In this document: positions 11,194 to 19,673 of the stretch, in pieces
Numbering within the stretch: position 1 is the first letter of the stretch
Layout of the letters: each line of letters starts with the position of its first letter
The notes under the pieces: model-generated
What the model was told of the DNA's origin: nothing
The model's input: only the letters and a program-made list of their open reading frames with translations
The model's database searches: none
DNA from: Acidobacteriota bacterium
GTDB lineage: Bacteria > Acidobacteriota > Polarisedimenticolia > Gp22-AA2
Length of the DNA: 32,081 nucleotides
Direction of reading: 5' to 3'
Assembly: GCA_003223145.1 (NCBI GenBank)
Contig: QHXY01000070.1
Location: 1-32,081, forward strand
Program-made: the position numbers and the translations under genes

Positions 11194-11748
11194 ATGGCTG
11201 AGCCGAAGGAACCGAAGGAAGGCGCCGCGAAAGAGGGCGCCCCGAAAGCCGAGAGGCCGCCGAAGGCGGCCAGGAAGGCCGACGCGAAGGAAGGGGCGGC
11301 TCCCCCCGCGAAGGAGGCCGCCGCCAAGGAGGCGCCGGCCGCCGCCGCGGAAGGGGCTCCGGCCGCCCGCCGTGCGCCGGGCAAGAAGAAGGAGAAGAAG
11401 AACGTGCCGTTCGCCATCGCCAACGTGCACGCGAGTTTCAACAACACGGTGATCAGCATCACGGATCAGGCGGGCAACGTGCTGTCCTGGTCGTCGGCGG
11501 GGTGCATCGGCTTCAAGGGATCCCGCAAGGGCACGCCGTTCGCCGCCCAGCTGGCGGCACAGGCGGCGGGGAACGCCGCCAAGGAGCACGGCGTGCGGCA
11601 GGTCGAGGTGCGCGTCAAGGGCCCGGGCGCGGGCCGCGAGTCCTCCATCCGCGCGATGCAGGCGATCGGCCTCGAGGTCAAGGCGATCAAGGACATCACG
11701 CCGATCCCCCACAACGGCTGCCGCCCCCCGAAGCGCCGGCGCGTCTGA
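11194..11748 (+). CDS. rpsK: 30S ribosomal protein S11 with long Lys/Ala/Glu/Pro-rich N-terminal extension
   Basis: [53 protein letters not shown]...[17 protein letters not shown] preceded by about 65 aa of low-complexity sequence. Confidence 0.95.
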   Translation: MAEPKEPKEGAAKEGAPKAERPPKAARKADAKEGAAPPAKEAAAKEAPAAAAEGAPAARRAPGKKKEKKNVPFAIANVHASFNNTVISITDQAGNVLSWSSAGCIGFKGSRKGTPFAAQLAAQAAGNAAKEHGVRQVEVRVKGPGAGRESSIRAMQAIGLEVKAIKDITPIPHNGCRPPKRRRV

Positions 11749-11763
11749 GAGGAGAGCAAGGGA

Positions 11764-12360
11764 ATGGCCAAGACACGTGGTTCGGTCTGCCGGCTGTGCC
11801 GCCGCGAGGGGCTCAAGCTGTTCCTGAAAGGGACCCGCTGCTACACGGAGAAGTGCGCCATCGAGCGGCGCAATTTCGCGCCCGGCCAGCACGGCAAGAG
11901 GCGCGTCAAGCTGCAGGGGTACGGCGTGCAGCTGCGGGAGAAACAGAAGGTCAAGAGGCTGTACCGGGTCCTCGAGAAGCAGTTCCGGCGGGCCTTCCAG
12001 GAAGCCAGCCGCAAGAAGGGCGTGACCGGCGAGCTCCTCCTTGTCAACCTGGAGCGGCGCCTGGACAACGTCGTCTATCGCCTCGGCTTCGCCTCGTCGC
12101 GGGCCCAGGCCCGCCAGCTCGTGGCGCACGGGCACGTGCGTGTCGGCGGGCGCAGGGTGGACGTGCCGTCGTACCTGGTGCGGCCGGGCCAGGTGATCAC
12201 GCTGCGTCCGAAGCTGGAGAAGCACGATGCCGTGCTCGCTTCGTTCGAGCAGGCGCGGGCACGCGGCTTCCCGCAGTGGCTGGCGGTGGACGCCGCGCAG
12301 ATCAAAGGCACCGTGGCTTCGCTGCCCCGCCGCGAGGAATGCCGATCCAGGAACAGCTGA
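11764..12360 (+). CDS. rpsD: 30S ribosomal protein S4
   Basis: [43 protein letters not shown]...[44 protein letters not shown]. Confidence 0.97.
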   Translation: MAKTRGSVCRLCRREGLKLFLKGTRCYTEKCAIERRNFAPGQHGKRRVKLQGYGVQLREKQKVKRLYRVLEKQFRRAFQEASRKKGVTGELLLVNLERRLDNVVYRLGFASSRAQARQLVAHGHVRVGGRRVDVPSYLVRPGQVITLRPKLEKHDAVLASFEQARARGFPQWLAVDAAQIKGTVASLPRREECRSRNS

Positions 12361-12427
12361 TCGTCGAGCTCTATAGCAAATAAACGAACCGGATCGCCCG
12401 CGGGCGATCGTCTGGAGGAAGGACCCG

Positions 12428-13408
12428 ATGCTGTGGAAAGGTTTCCAAAGGCCCAAGCGGCTTGAGTGCGATCTGGAGTCCCTGACCCCGACCTACGGGA
12501 AGTTCTACGCCCAGCCTTTCGAGCGGGGTTTCGGGACCACGATCGGCAATGCCATGCGGCGGGTCCTGCTGTCCTCGATCGAGGGGGCCGCGATCACCGC
12601 GGTGAAGATCGAAGGGGTGCTGCACGAGTTCACCTCGATCCCGGGCGTGGTGGAGGACACGATCGATCTGATTCTCAACCTCAAGCAGATCCCGCTGAAG
12701 CTGAACGTGAACCATGCCGAAACCATCTACCTGCGGGCCGAGGGTGCCGGCGAAATCAAGGCCGGCAACATCGAGACCAATCCGAACGTCGAGATCCTCG
12801 ACCCGGAGGTGCACATCGCCACCCTCAGCGAAGAGGGTCGCCTGAGCCTGGAGATGCGGGTCAAGCCGGGGCGGGGCTACGTGCCGGCCGACCGCAACTT
12901 CGACACCGACCTGTCCATCGGGTTCATCCCGATCGATTCGCTCCACTCCCCGGTGAAAAAGGTCAATTACACGGTGGAGGACGCGCGGCTGGGCCAGACC
13001 ACCGATTATGACAAGCTGACGGTCGAGGTCTGGACCAACGGCGCGGTGCAGCCGCAGAACGCGGTTGCCCTGGCGAGCAAGCTCCTGAAGGACCACCTGT
13101 CCATCTTCATCAATTTCGAAGAAACGCCCGAGATGGACGAGGAAGAGGTCGATCGTGAGAAGGACCGGATGCGCGAGAACCTGATGCGCTCGATCGAAGA
13201 GCTGGAGCTGTCGGTGCGGTCGTACAACTGCCTGAAGAACGCCGACATCAAGACGATCGCGGACCTCGTTCAGCGCACCGAGGCCGAGATGCTCAAGACG
13301 AAGAATTTCGGCCGCAAGTCCCTGAACGAGATCAAGGAGCTCCTGGCCGAGATGGGCCTGTCGCTGGGGATGAAGATCGACCACCTCCTGAAGCCGAAGG
13401 AGGAGTAG
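12428..13408 (+). CDS. rpoA: DNA-directed RNA polymerase subunit alpha
   Basis: [61 protein letters not shown]...; alpha-[54 protein letters not shown]. Confidence 0.98.
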   Translation: MLWKGFQRPKRLECDLESLTPTYGKFYAQPFERGFGTTIGNAMRRVLLSSIEGAAITAVKIEGVLHEFTSIPGVVEDTIDLILNLKQIPLKLNVNHAETIYLRAEGAGEIKAGNIETNPNVEILDPEVHIATLSEEGRLSLEMRVKPGRGYVPADRNFDTDLSIGFIPIDSLHSPVKKVNYTVEDARLGQTTDYDKLTVEVWTNGAVQPQNAVALASKLLKDHLSIFINFEETPEMDEEEVDREKDRMRENLMRSIEELELSVRSYNCLKNADIKTIADLVQRTEAEMLKTKNFGRKSLNEIKELLAEMGLSLGMKIDHLLKPKEE

Positions 13409-13415
13409 GGCTTCG

Positions 13416-13910
13416 ATGCGACACAACGTCGGCTACCGAAAACTCGGGCGCACCAAGGAGCACCGCCGCGCGCTGCTCCGCAATCTGGCCACCGATCTGT
13501 TCCGGCACGAGCGTCTGACGACGACGCTGCCCAAGGCCCGTGAGCTGCGGCCTTTCGCCGAGAAGCTGATCACCCTGGCGCGGCGCGACGACCTGCACGC
13601 GCGGCGGCAGGTTGTGCGACAGATCGGCGACCGGGTCGTCGTGAAGAAGCTGTTCGACACCCTGGGACCACGCTTCGCCTCGCGCCCGGGCGGCTACACG
13701 CGCGCCCTGAAGCTCGGCCCGCGTCCGGGCGACGGTGCCGACATGGCGATTGTCGAGCTGGTGGGCTCCGAGCCGGTGTTCAAGAAGCATAAAGAGGACA
13801 AGAAGGCCCGCCGGGAGCGCAAGGAAAAGGCCCGCGAGAAGGAAGCCGCCGAGACGGCCGCCGCCGGCGGAGGGGAAGTCGCCGGGGAGCCGGACGAGGA
13901 CAAGAAGTAG
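13416..13910 (+). CDS. rplQ: 50S ribosomal protein L17 with charged C-terminal extension
   Basis: [56 protein letters not shown]...; tail [42 protein letters not shown]. Confidence 0.96.
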   Translation: MRHNVGYRKLGRTKEHRRALLRNLATDLFRHERLTTTLPKARELRPFAEKLITLARRDDLHARRQVVRQIGDRVVVKKLFDTLGPRFASRPGGYTRALKLGPRPGDGADMAIVELVGSEPVFKKHKEDKKARRERKEKAREKEAAETAAAGGGEVAGEPDEDKK

Positions 13911-13923
13911 CCCGAAGGATGCC

Positions 13924-14436
13924 TCACCCGCCGGCCCCGGAACGCCGCCGGATCCTCTCAATCAGGTCGGTGGAGGCGTGCCGCTTGGGATCGCCGGCGA
14001 TCCGGACCCGGCCACCATACGACAGGACGACCTGCCGCTCCGGAACGCTCTCCTCCGTGTAATCGGTCCCCTTGCACTGCACGTCCGGCCGCAGCTGCCG
14101 TAGAAGCGCGGCGACCGTGCGCGACCCGAACAGGACGACGTAATCCACGCCCTCCAGGGCCGCGACGAGGCGGGCCCGGTCCCGAGCCCGCGCGATCGGT
14201 CTCCCCGGGCCGCGCAGTGCGGCGGCCGAGCGATCGTCGTTCACGGCGACGACCAGAACCTCGCCCAGTCGGCTCGCGGCCCGAAGATAGCGCACGTGAC
14301 CGACGTGCAGGAGATCGAACAGACCGTTGGTCAGGACGACGCGGGGCCGGGGCCGCCGGCGACGCAGCCGGACGATATCACGCAGCAGGCGGGGAGAGTC
14401 TACGACGCGTCCGCCGCTGGGGCGCCAGGGCCTCAC
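13924..14436 (-). CDS. rfaE2: D-glycero-beta-D-manno-heptose 1-phosphate adenylyl/cytidylyltransferase domain protein (separate HldE C-terminal/RfaE2-type)
   Basis: VVLTNGLFDLLHVGHVRYLRAASRLGEVLVVAVNDDRSAAALRGPGRPI...VQCKGTDYTEESVPERQVVLSYGGRVRIAGDPKRHASTDLIERIRR; GTG start overlaps the upstream kinase stop (GTGA). Confidence 0.92.
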   Translation of the reverse strand: MRPWRPSGGRVVDSPRLLRDIVRLRRRRPRPRVVLTNGLFDLLHVGHVRYLRAASRLGEVLVVAVNDDRSAAALRGPGRPIARARDRARLVAALEGVDYVVLFGSRTVAALLRQLRPDVQCKGTDYTEESVPERQVVLSYGGRVRIAGDPKRHASTDLIERIRRRSGAGG

Positions 14437-15473
14437 GCTTGCCGGGCAGACGCGTCGAGGACCGGGTCGAACCGCACGGCCCGCCGCAGCTCCTCGCGGC
14501 TGACGGTCGCCGTGCCCCGCTTCATGACCACGATCCCGCCCGCGTAATTGGCCAGCCGGGCGGCCTCGATGGGGGTGCAGCCCGAGAGCATCGCGAGGGC
14601 GAGGGCGGCGATCACCGTATCGCCGGCCCCGGTGACGTCCGCCACCTCATCTGTTCCATAGACCTCCAGGTGCGCCGGCTGGGAGCCTCGCGAGAACACC
14701 GACATCCCCAGACTGCCGCGCGTGACGACGATCGCCTCCGCGTCGATCGCCTCGCGCAGGAGGTCCCCGGCCCGCCCCAGGCGGGTCAGATCCTCGCCGA
14801 CCCGTTCGCCGAGGGCCGCCTCGGCCTCCTGCAGGTTCGGCGTCGCGGCGGCCAGCCCGCGGAACAGGCGCAGCTGGGCGCGCGAGTCGACGAACAAGGG
14901 TCGATCGGCTGCACGCACCGCGTCGGCGACCGGGGCGATCGTCCCGGCGTGCAGCAGGCCAAGGGAGTAATCGGAGATCAGCGCCCCGCGCGCCTCGCGC
15001 GCCGCGTCGCGCACGCTCTCCAGGAGCGGCGATCCGTCGGTGCCGGCGGGCGGCCCGCCGCCGCGATCCACGCGGACGATCTGCTGCTGCACCGAGTGCT
15101 GGCTGCCGGCGAGGACGCGCCGCTTGACCGGCGTGCGGTAGCCGGCATCGACCCAGACGCGGCTGGTATCGGCGCCGCGGTCCCGCAGGAGTCTCACCAG
15201 ATGTTCACCCGCCTCGTCGCGGCCGATGCGGCCCACCACGATCGGGCGGCCGTCGAGCGCCGCGATGTTGTGCGCGGCGTTGGCCCCGCCGCCCGGCAGC
15301 CGATCGGTACGGCGATGGCTAAGGATCAGGACGGGCGCCTCCCGGGAGATTCGGTCGATCTCCCCGTACTCGAACTCGTCGAGCACCAGGTCGGCGACCA
15401 CCAGGACGCTCACCCCCGCCATCCGATCAATCGCCCGCAGAAGAGAATCGCGCGTGCCGTCCGGCGCCGTCAT
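14433..15473 (-). CDS. rfaE1: D-glycero-beta-D-manno-heptose-7-phosphate kinase (RfaE1-type PfkB family)
   Basis: Start refined to ATG at 15473 (MTAPDGTRDS...); LPGGGANAAHNIAALDGRPIVVGRIGRDEAGE..., VTGAGDTVIAALALAMLSG PfkB motif. Confidence 0.9.
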   Translation of the reverse strand: MTAPDGTRDSLLRAIDRMAGVSVLVVADLVLDEFEYGEIDRISREAPVLILSHRRTDRLPGGGANAAHNIAALDGRPIVVGRIGRDEAGEHLVRLLRDRGADTSRVWVDAGYRTPVKRRVLAGSQHSVQQQIVRVDRGGGPPAGTDGSPLLESVRDAAREARGALISDYSLGLLHAGTIAPVADAVRAADRPLFVDSRAQLRLFRGLAAATPNLQEAEAALGERVGEDLTRLGRAGDLLREAIDAEAIVVTRGSLGMSVFSRGSQPAHLEVYGTDEVADVTGAGDTVIAALALAMLSGCTPIEAARLANYAGGIVVMKRGTATVSREELRRAVRFDPVLDASARQA

Positions 15474-16048
15474 GCCGCCCTCCTGTTCAGGATCCAGCGC
15501 ACCGCCTCCAGCAGGTCCTCCGCCGTGTGCACCGGGGGAGTGCGGAAGCGGTCCTTCTGGTGCTCCACCAGGCCGCGGCCGTAGCCAGTGAGGACGAGCA
15601 CTCCCGGGACGCCCGCGGCGGCGCCCGCCTCGATGTCCACCACGCTGTCGCCGATCACGAACGAGGCGGGGAGGTCGATGGCGTGCTCGCGCGCGGCCCG
15701 CAGAATCATCCCCGGCTTCGGCTTGCGGCAATCGCAGGCCGACCGCCACGGGGCCGCCCCTTCGCTCGGATGATGCGGGCAGTAGTAGATGGCGTCCAGC
15801 CGGGCGCCGGATTCCTCGGCCAAATTCCGCAGCTTGCCGTGCACCGCCTCAACCAGGTCCTGGCTGAAATAGCCGCGCGCCACGCCTGACTGGTTGGTCG
15901 CGACGATGGTCAGGAGACCGGCTTGGTTGACCAGCCGGATCGCCTCGAGGCTGCGCGGCAGGAGCCGCCAGCGGGACAGGTGGTTGACGTACCCCACCTC
16001 CTCGCTGATGGTGCCGTCGCGGTCCATGAAAATCGCCCCGCGCCTCAT
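15470..16048 (-). CDS. gmhB: D-glycero-beta-D-manno-heptose 1,7-bisphosphate 7-phosphatase
   Basis: Start refined to ATG at 16048: MRRGAIFMDRDGTISEEVGYVNHLSRWRLLPRSLEAIRLVNQAGLLTIVATNQSGVARGYF...CPHHP...CDCRKPKPGMI...VIGDSVVDIEAG. Confidence 0.93.
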   Translation of the reverse strand: MRRGAIFMDRDGTISEEVGYVNHLSRWRLLPRSLEAIRLVNQAGLLTIVATNQSGVARGYFSQDLVEAVHGKLRNLAEESGARLDAIYYCPHHPSEGAAPWRSACDCRKPKPGMILRAAREHAIDLPASFVIGDSVVDIEAGAAAGVPGVLVLTGYGRGLVEHQKDRFRTPPVHTAEDLLEAVRWILNRRAA

Positions 16049-17061
16049 GAGAACGACCCCGCCTCCGCGGCGGCACCGTCGCGCTCCGCCGACCGGTGCA
16101 CCGGGGCGGTCGCCGGGCGGGTGCGCCAGCGGTTGTGCATCCACAGCCAGCACTCGGGGCGCCGCCGGATCTCCTCCTCCAGGATGTGCGTGCATGCCTG
16201 CGTGACGGCGCGGATGTCGTCGGAGAGGACGCCGCGCCTCGATACGTGCACGGGTGGTCCGTAGCGGATCAGGATCCGGCCGTCCGCCAGGAGCGAGGAG
16301 AACACCGGCACGATCGGCGCGCCGCTCTTCAGAGCGAAGGTGGCAAGCGCCGGCGTGGTGGAGGCGGGAACGCCGAAGAAGTCGACGAACAGCCCGCCGT
16401 CGCCGCGGACGTTCTGGTCGATCAGAAGCGCCACCGCCCGCCCGGCGTGAAGCGCCTTGAGCACGCCGCGCGCGGCGTGGTACTTGGAGATCAGCTCGTT
16501 CCCGGTGACGCGCCGCAGGCGGCCGAGGTACGCATCCAGACGCCCGTTCTCGAGCGGGCGCACGACCATCGAGAACGGCACACCGATGCGGGCCTGGAGG
16601 AGCGCCACCAGCTCCCAGTGTCCGAAATGGCCGGAGAACACCAGCACGCCCCGGCGCCCGGCCGCGGCCTGCAGCAGGTGCTCCTTCCCTTCGTAGACCG
16701 CGACGCGCTCGATCGGCTGCCGGGCCGAGCGGGCGAAATAGGCCGCGTCTGCCATGATCATCCCGGCGTGCGCGAACGAGGCGCGCGCCAGGCGGGCGCG
16801 CTCACCTCGGGGAAGACCGTCCCCGAAGGCCAGCCGCAGGTTGTCGAGGGCGATGCGTCGGTGCCGGGCCGACAGGATGTAGAACAACAGCCCGCAGGCA
16901 CGGCCGGCCCCCCGGCCAATTGGCCGGGGCAGGAGCGACAAGCCGGACAGCGCGGCGCGGCAGGCGAGGTAGGCGAGATAGCGCCTGGGAGCCCGCAGCC
17001 GCTCCAGGTGGCGGATCCGGCGCAACAGCGGGAACCGGCTGCGGCGGCGGGAACGCCGCAT
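16045..17061 (-). CDS. lpxL: Lipid A biosynthesis acyltransferase (LpxL/HtrB family)
   Basis: GVLVFSGHFGHWELVALLQARIGVPFSMVVRPLENGRLDAYLGRLR... H-x4-E type motif (HFGHWE), ALLIDQNVRGDGGLFVDFFGVPASTTPALATFAL. Confidence 0.88.
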   Translation of the reverse strand: MRRSRRRSRFPLLRRIRHLERLRAPRRYLAYLACRAALSGLSLLPRPIGRGAGRACGLLFYILSARHRRIALDNLRLAFGDGLPRGERARLARASFAHAGMIMADAAYFARSARQPIERVAVYEGKEHLLQAAAGRRGVLVFSGHFGHWELVALLQARIGVPFSMVVRPLENGRLDAYLGRLRRVTGNELISKYHAARGVLKALHAGRAVALLIDQNVRGDGGLFVDFFGVPASTTPALATFALKSGAPIVPVFSSLLADGRILIRYGPPVHVSRRGVLSDDIRAVTQACTHILEEEIRRRPECWLWMHNRWRTRPATAPVHRSAERDGAAAEAGSFS

Positions 17062-17062
17062 T

Positions 17063-18142
17063 TCACCGCCCTCCGGCCGGGCGCAGCGACGCCATCCGGC
17101 CGAGCAGCCACGGCTGCAGACCCGGGCCCCCTGAAAAGCTCACCTGGATCGCCAGGGCGTACAGGGGCGGAGAGCTCTCGGGTGTCTCGACAATCCGCAC
17201 CAGGTCCTTCTCCGTCGTCACCAGGACATCCGCGCCGCGCAGGCGGGCCTCGCGCGCCACCTGCTCCAGATCGCCGCCGCGGTAGCGGTGATGGTCGGAG
17301 AATCGTCGCGAGCCCGCCAGGCGGATACCGAGGGACCGCAGATCGTCTTCGAAGCGCTCCGGGCGGGCGATGCCCGAGAAGGCATAGGCCGCGAATCCCT
17401 TCAGCGAAGCGGGACCGATTGATTCGCCGTCCGGCCCTACGAACGCGCGCGGCACCAGGCGGCAATGAAACAGCGCGGCGCCCGGGTTGTAGCGCTCCAA
17501 GGCCGCGAGCGCGCTCGCGGGGCACTGTCCGTCCGATCTCGTCAGGATGCAGGCATCGGCGCGCGCCATCGAGTCGATCGGCTCGCGGAGCGGGCCGCGC
17601 GGCAGCATTCTACCATTGCCCCATGGGTCGCGCCCGTCCACGAGCAGGAGGTCGATGTCGCGCGCGACCCGGCGGTGCTGGAAACCGTCGTCAAGGAGGA
17701 TCACCTCCGGGTCGGCGGCCCGCAGGAGGAGCCGCGCCGCCTCCACCCGGTCGGCGCCGACGGCCACGGGCACGGCCGGGTTGTCGCGCGCGATCAGGTA
17801 CGGCTCGTCTCCTGCGTGGCGCGGTTCCGCGAGGATCGTCTTCCCGTCCGATACCAGAAGGACGGAGCGCGTGCCCGTCCTGCCGTAACCGCGGCTCACC
17901 ACGCCGACACGATAGCCCGACTCGCGCAGCAACGAGGCCACCCAGGAGGTCAGCGGCGACTTGCCGGTACCCCCGAGCGTCAGGTTGCCGATGCTGATCA
18001 CACGGCACGGCAGGCGGTGCGCGCGCAGGCGGCCCGAGTCGTACAGGGCGTTGCGCAGACCAACCACGGCGCGGTAGGCGATCGCGGGAAGCGCCAGGAA
18101 CGGCCCGGCGGCGGGGGTGTCGAAGATCTCCTGACCGATCAC
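17063..18142 (-). CDS. lpxK: Tetraacyldisaccharide 4'-kinase
   Basis: CRVISIGNLTLGGTGKSPLTSWVASLLRESGYRVGVVSRGYGR...GDEPYLIARDNPAVPVAVGADRVEAARLLL...ILLDDGFQHRRVARDIDLLLVDGRDPWGNGRMLPRGPLREP; GTG start overlaps the waaA stop (GTGA). Confidence 0.93.
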   Translation of the reverse strand: MIGQEIFDTPAAGPFLALPAIAYRAVVGLRNALYDSGRLRAHRLPCRVISIGNLTLGGTGKSPLTSWVASLLRESGYRVGVVSRGYGRTGTRSVLLVSDGKTILAEPRHAGDEPYLIARDNPAVPVAVGADRVEAARLLLRAADPEVILLDDGFQHRRVARDIDLLLVDGRDPWGNGRMLPRGPLREPIDSMARADACILTRSDGQCPASALAALERYNPGAALFHCRLVPRAFVGPDGESIGPASLKGFAAYAFSGIARPERFEDDLRSLGIRLAGSRRFSDHHRYRGGDLEQVAREARLRGADVLVTTEKDLVRIVETPESSPPLYALAIQVSFSGGPGLQPWLLGRMASLRPAGGR

Positions 18143-19449
18143 GTGCGCGCGGCCTTGCGACCCGGCATCCCGGCGGGCGCCAGGTCTTCTTCGAGCATCG
18201 CCAGGGTCCTCTCGAGCGCGCCGCGGTTCGTCTCGACGACCCGCAGCGCCATGGCCGAGGCGACCCGGTAGCCGGCCCGGTCGGCCAGGAGGCGCACCGC
18301 CAGATCTCCGAGAGCCTGACCATCGCCCGCCACGAAGCCGGCGCCGGCGCTGGTCAAGGCCGCGGCCGCGGCCCGGAAATTGTCCATGTGGGGACCGAAC
18401 AGGACCGGCTTTCCGAGGGCGGCCGGCTCGAGCACGTTGTGGCCGCCGCGCGGCACCAGGCTGCCGCCCACGAAGACGAGATCGGAGGCGGCGTACACCT
18501 CCGGCAGCACGCCGAGGACGTCGAGCACCAGGACGTCCCAGGGCGCCGCCGCCCGCCCGCTCGTCGACGCGACTCGGCTCCACAGCGCCACCCGGTGCCC
18601 GGCGGCGCGGGCCGCGTTCTCTCCGGGGGCGAAGTTCTCCGGGTGACGGGGCGCCAGGACGAGCCGGGCCGAAGTGTCGGCCTCGCGCACGGCGCGGAAC
18701 GCGTGCAGGACCGGCTGTTCCTCGCCGGCGGCGGTGCTGCCGGCGACGAACAGCGTCGCGGAGTCCGGGAGGCCCAGCTTGCGGCGCAGGCCATCGCGAT
18801 CGGCGCGGGGCGGAGGCAGATCGAATTTGACGTTGCCCGTGACCCGCACCTTGTCGGCGGGGGCACCGAGGCTCTTGATCCGATCCGCGTCCTCGCCCGA
18901 CTGCATGCCGAACAGGCGCACTCCCTGGAGCGTTCGGCGCAGGAAGGAGCCCAGGGCGCGGTAGCGCGGGTACGTGCGAGCGGAGATCCGCCCGTTCACC
19001 ACGAAGACCGGCACGCCGCGGCGGGTGCACGACCTCAAGAGGTTCGGCCAGATCTCCGTTTCGACAATCAGCAGGGCGCGTGGCCGCAGGCGATCGAGAA
19101 GCCGACCCATCGTGAACGGCAGATCGAACGGCAGGGCCGAGATCGACTCGGGCGGCGCGCCGCCGCCAGCGGCGGCCAGAGCGCGGCCGGTCGCCGTACC
19201 CGTCGTGAAGTGCACCGGGGCGCCGGCGAAGCGCTCCCGCAGGAGCGGCAGCAACGACAGGGCCAGGCGCACCTCGCCCACCGACACGGCATGGATCCAG
19301 AAGCCGCCGGAAGGGCTGCCCGCGGGCAGGGAACCGAGTCTCTCACGAAAGGACAGCGAGGCCGTCCGTTTCAGCAACGCCATGACCATTTGGTAAGGAA
19401 GGACGGCGGCCCAGGCGAGAATCACAAGGGCCCCGTAAAGATGGTACAT
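18139..19449 (-). CDS. waaA: 3-deoxy-D-manno-octulosonic acid (Kdo) transferase
   Basis: Start refined to ATG at 19449: MYHLYGALVILAWAAVLPYQMVMALLKRTASLSFRERLGSLPAG...FWIHAVSVGEVRLALSLLPLL...; VFVGGSLVPRGGHNVLEPAALGKPVLFGPHMDNF. Confidence 0.94.
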   Translation of the reverse strand: MYHLYGALVILAWAAVLPYQMVMALLKRTASLSFRERLGSLPAGSPSGGFWIHAVSVGEVRLALSLLPLLRERFAGAPVHFTTGTATGRALAAAGGGAPPESISALPFDLPFTMGRLLDRLRPRALLIVETEIWPNLLRSCTRRGVPVFVVNGRISARTYPRYRALGSFLRRTLQGVRLFGMQSGEDADRIKSLGAPADKVRVTGNVKFDLPPPRADRDGLRRKLGLPDSATLFVAGSTAAGEEQPVLHAFRAVREADTSARLVLAPRHPENFAPGENAARAAGHRVALWSRVASTSGRAAAPWDVLVLDVLGVLPEVYAASDLVFVGGSLVPRGGHNVLEPAALGKPVLFGPHMDNFRAAAAALTSAGAGFVAGDGQALGDLAVRLLADRAGYRVASAMALRVVETNRGALERTLAMLEEDLAPAGMPGRKAART

Positions 19450-19457
19450 GCGGGCGG

Positions 19458-19487
19458 AGTATAGACCAGCGTTCCGAAGAGCGTCAA
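19458..19487 (-). promoter_or_regulatory. Candidate sigma70-type promoter of the LPS operon (TTGACG-18 bp-TATACT)
   Basis: Minus strand reads TTGACG CTCTTCGGAACGCTGGTC TATACT then 8 nt CCGCCCGC then ATG of waaA. Confidence 0.65.
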
Positions 19488-19673
19488 CGCTTCGACGCGG
19501 CGCCCAGGGCGTGAAACCACCCCGTGGCGTGCGCCGCCAGGCACGATTTCGCAAACGGGGCGCGGCTCTTGTTCCCGGCCTCGGGTCGACCCATATTCAC
19601 CTGGAATGATGCCTGAATCTCTTGCAGCTCGGGGCGCAGCCGTCCGCCTCGCGGGCTCCTTCGGGAGATCCAC

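Noticed and set aside
10711-12456. 581-aa minus-strand ORF across rpsM-rpsK-rpsD
   Set aside because: Antisense shadow of ribosomal protein genes with low-complexity composition and no recognisable domain.
16096-17997. 633-aa plus-strand ORF
   Set aside because: Antisense to lpxL/lpxK with biased composition; no domain recognised.
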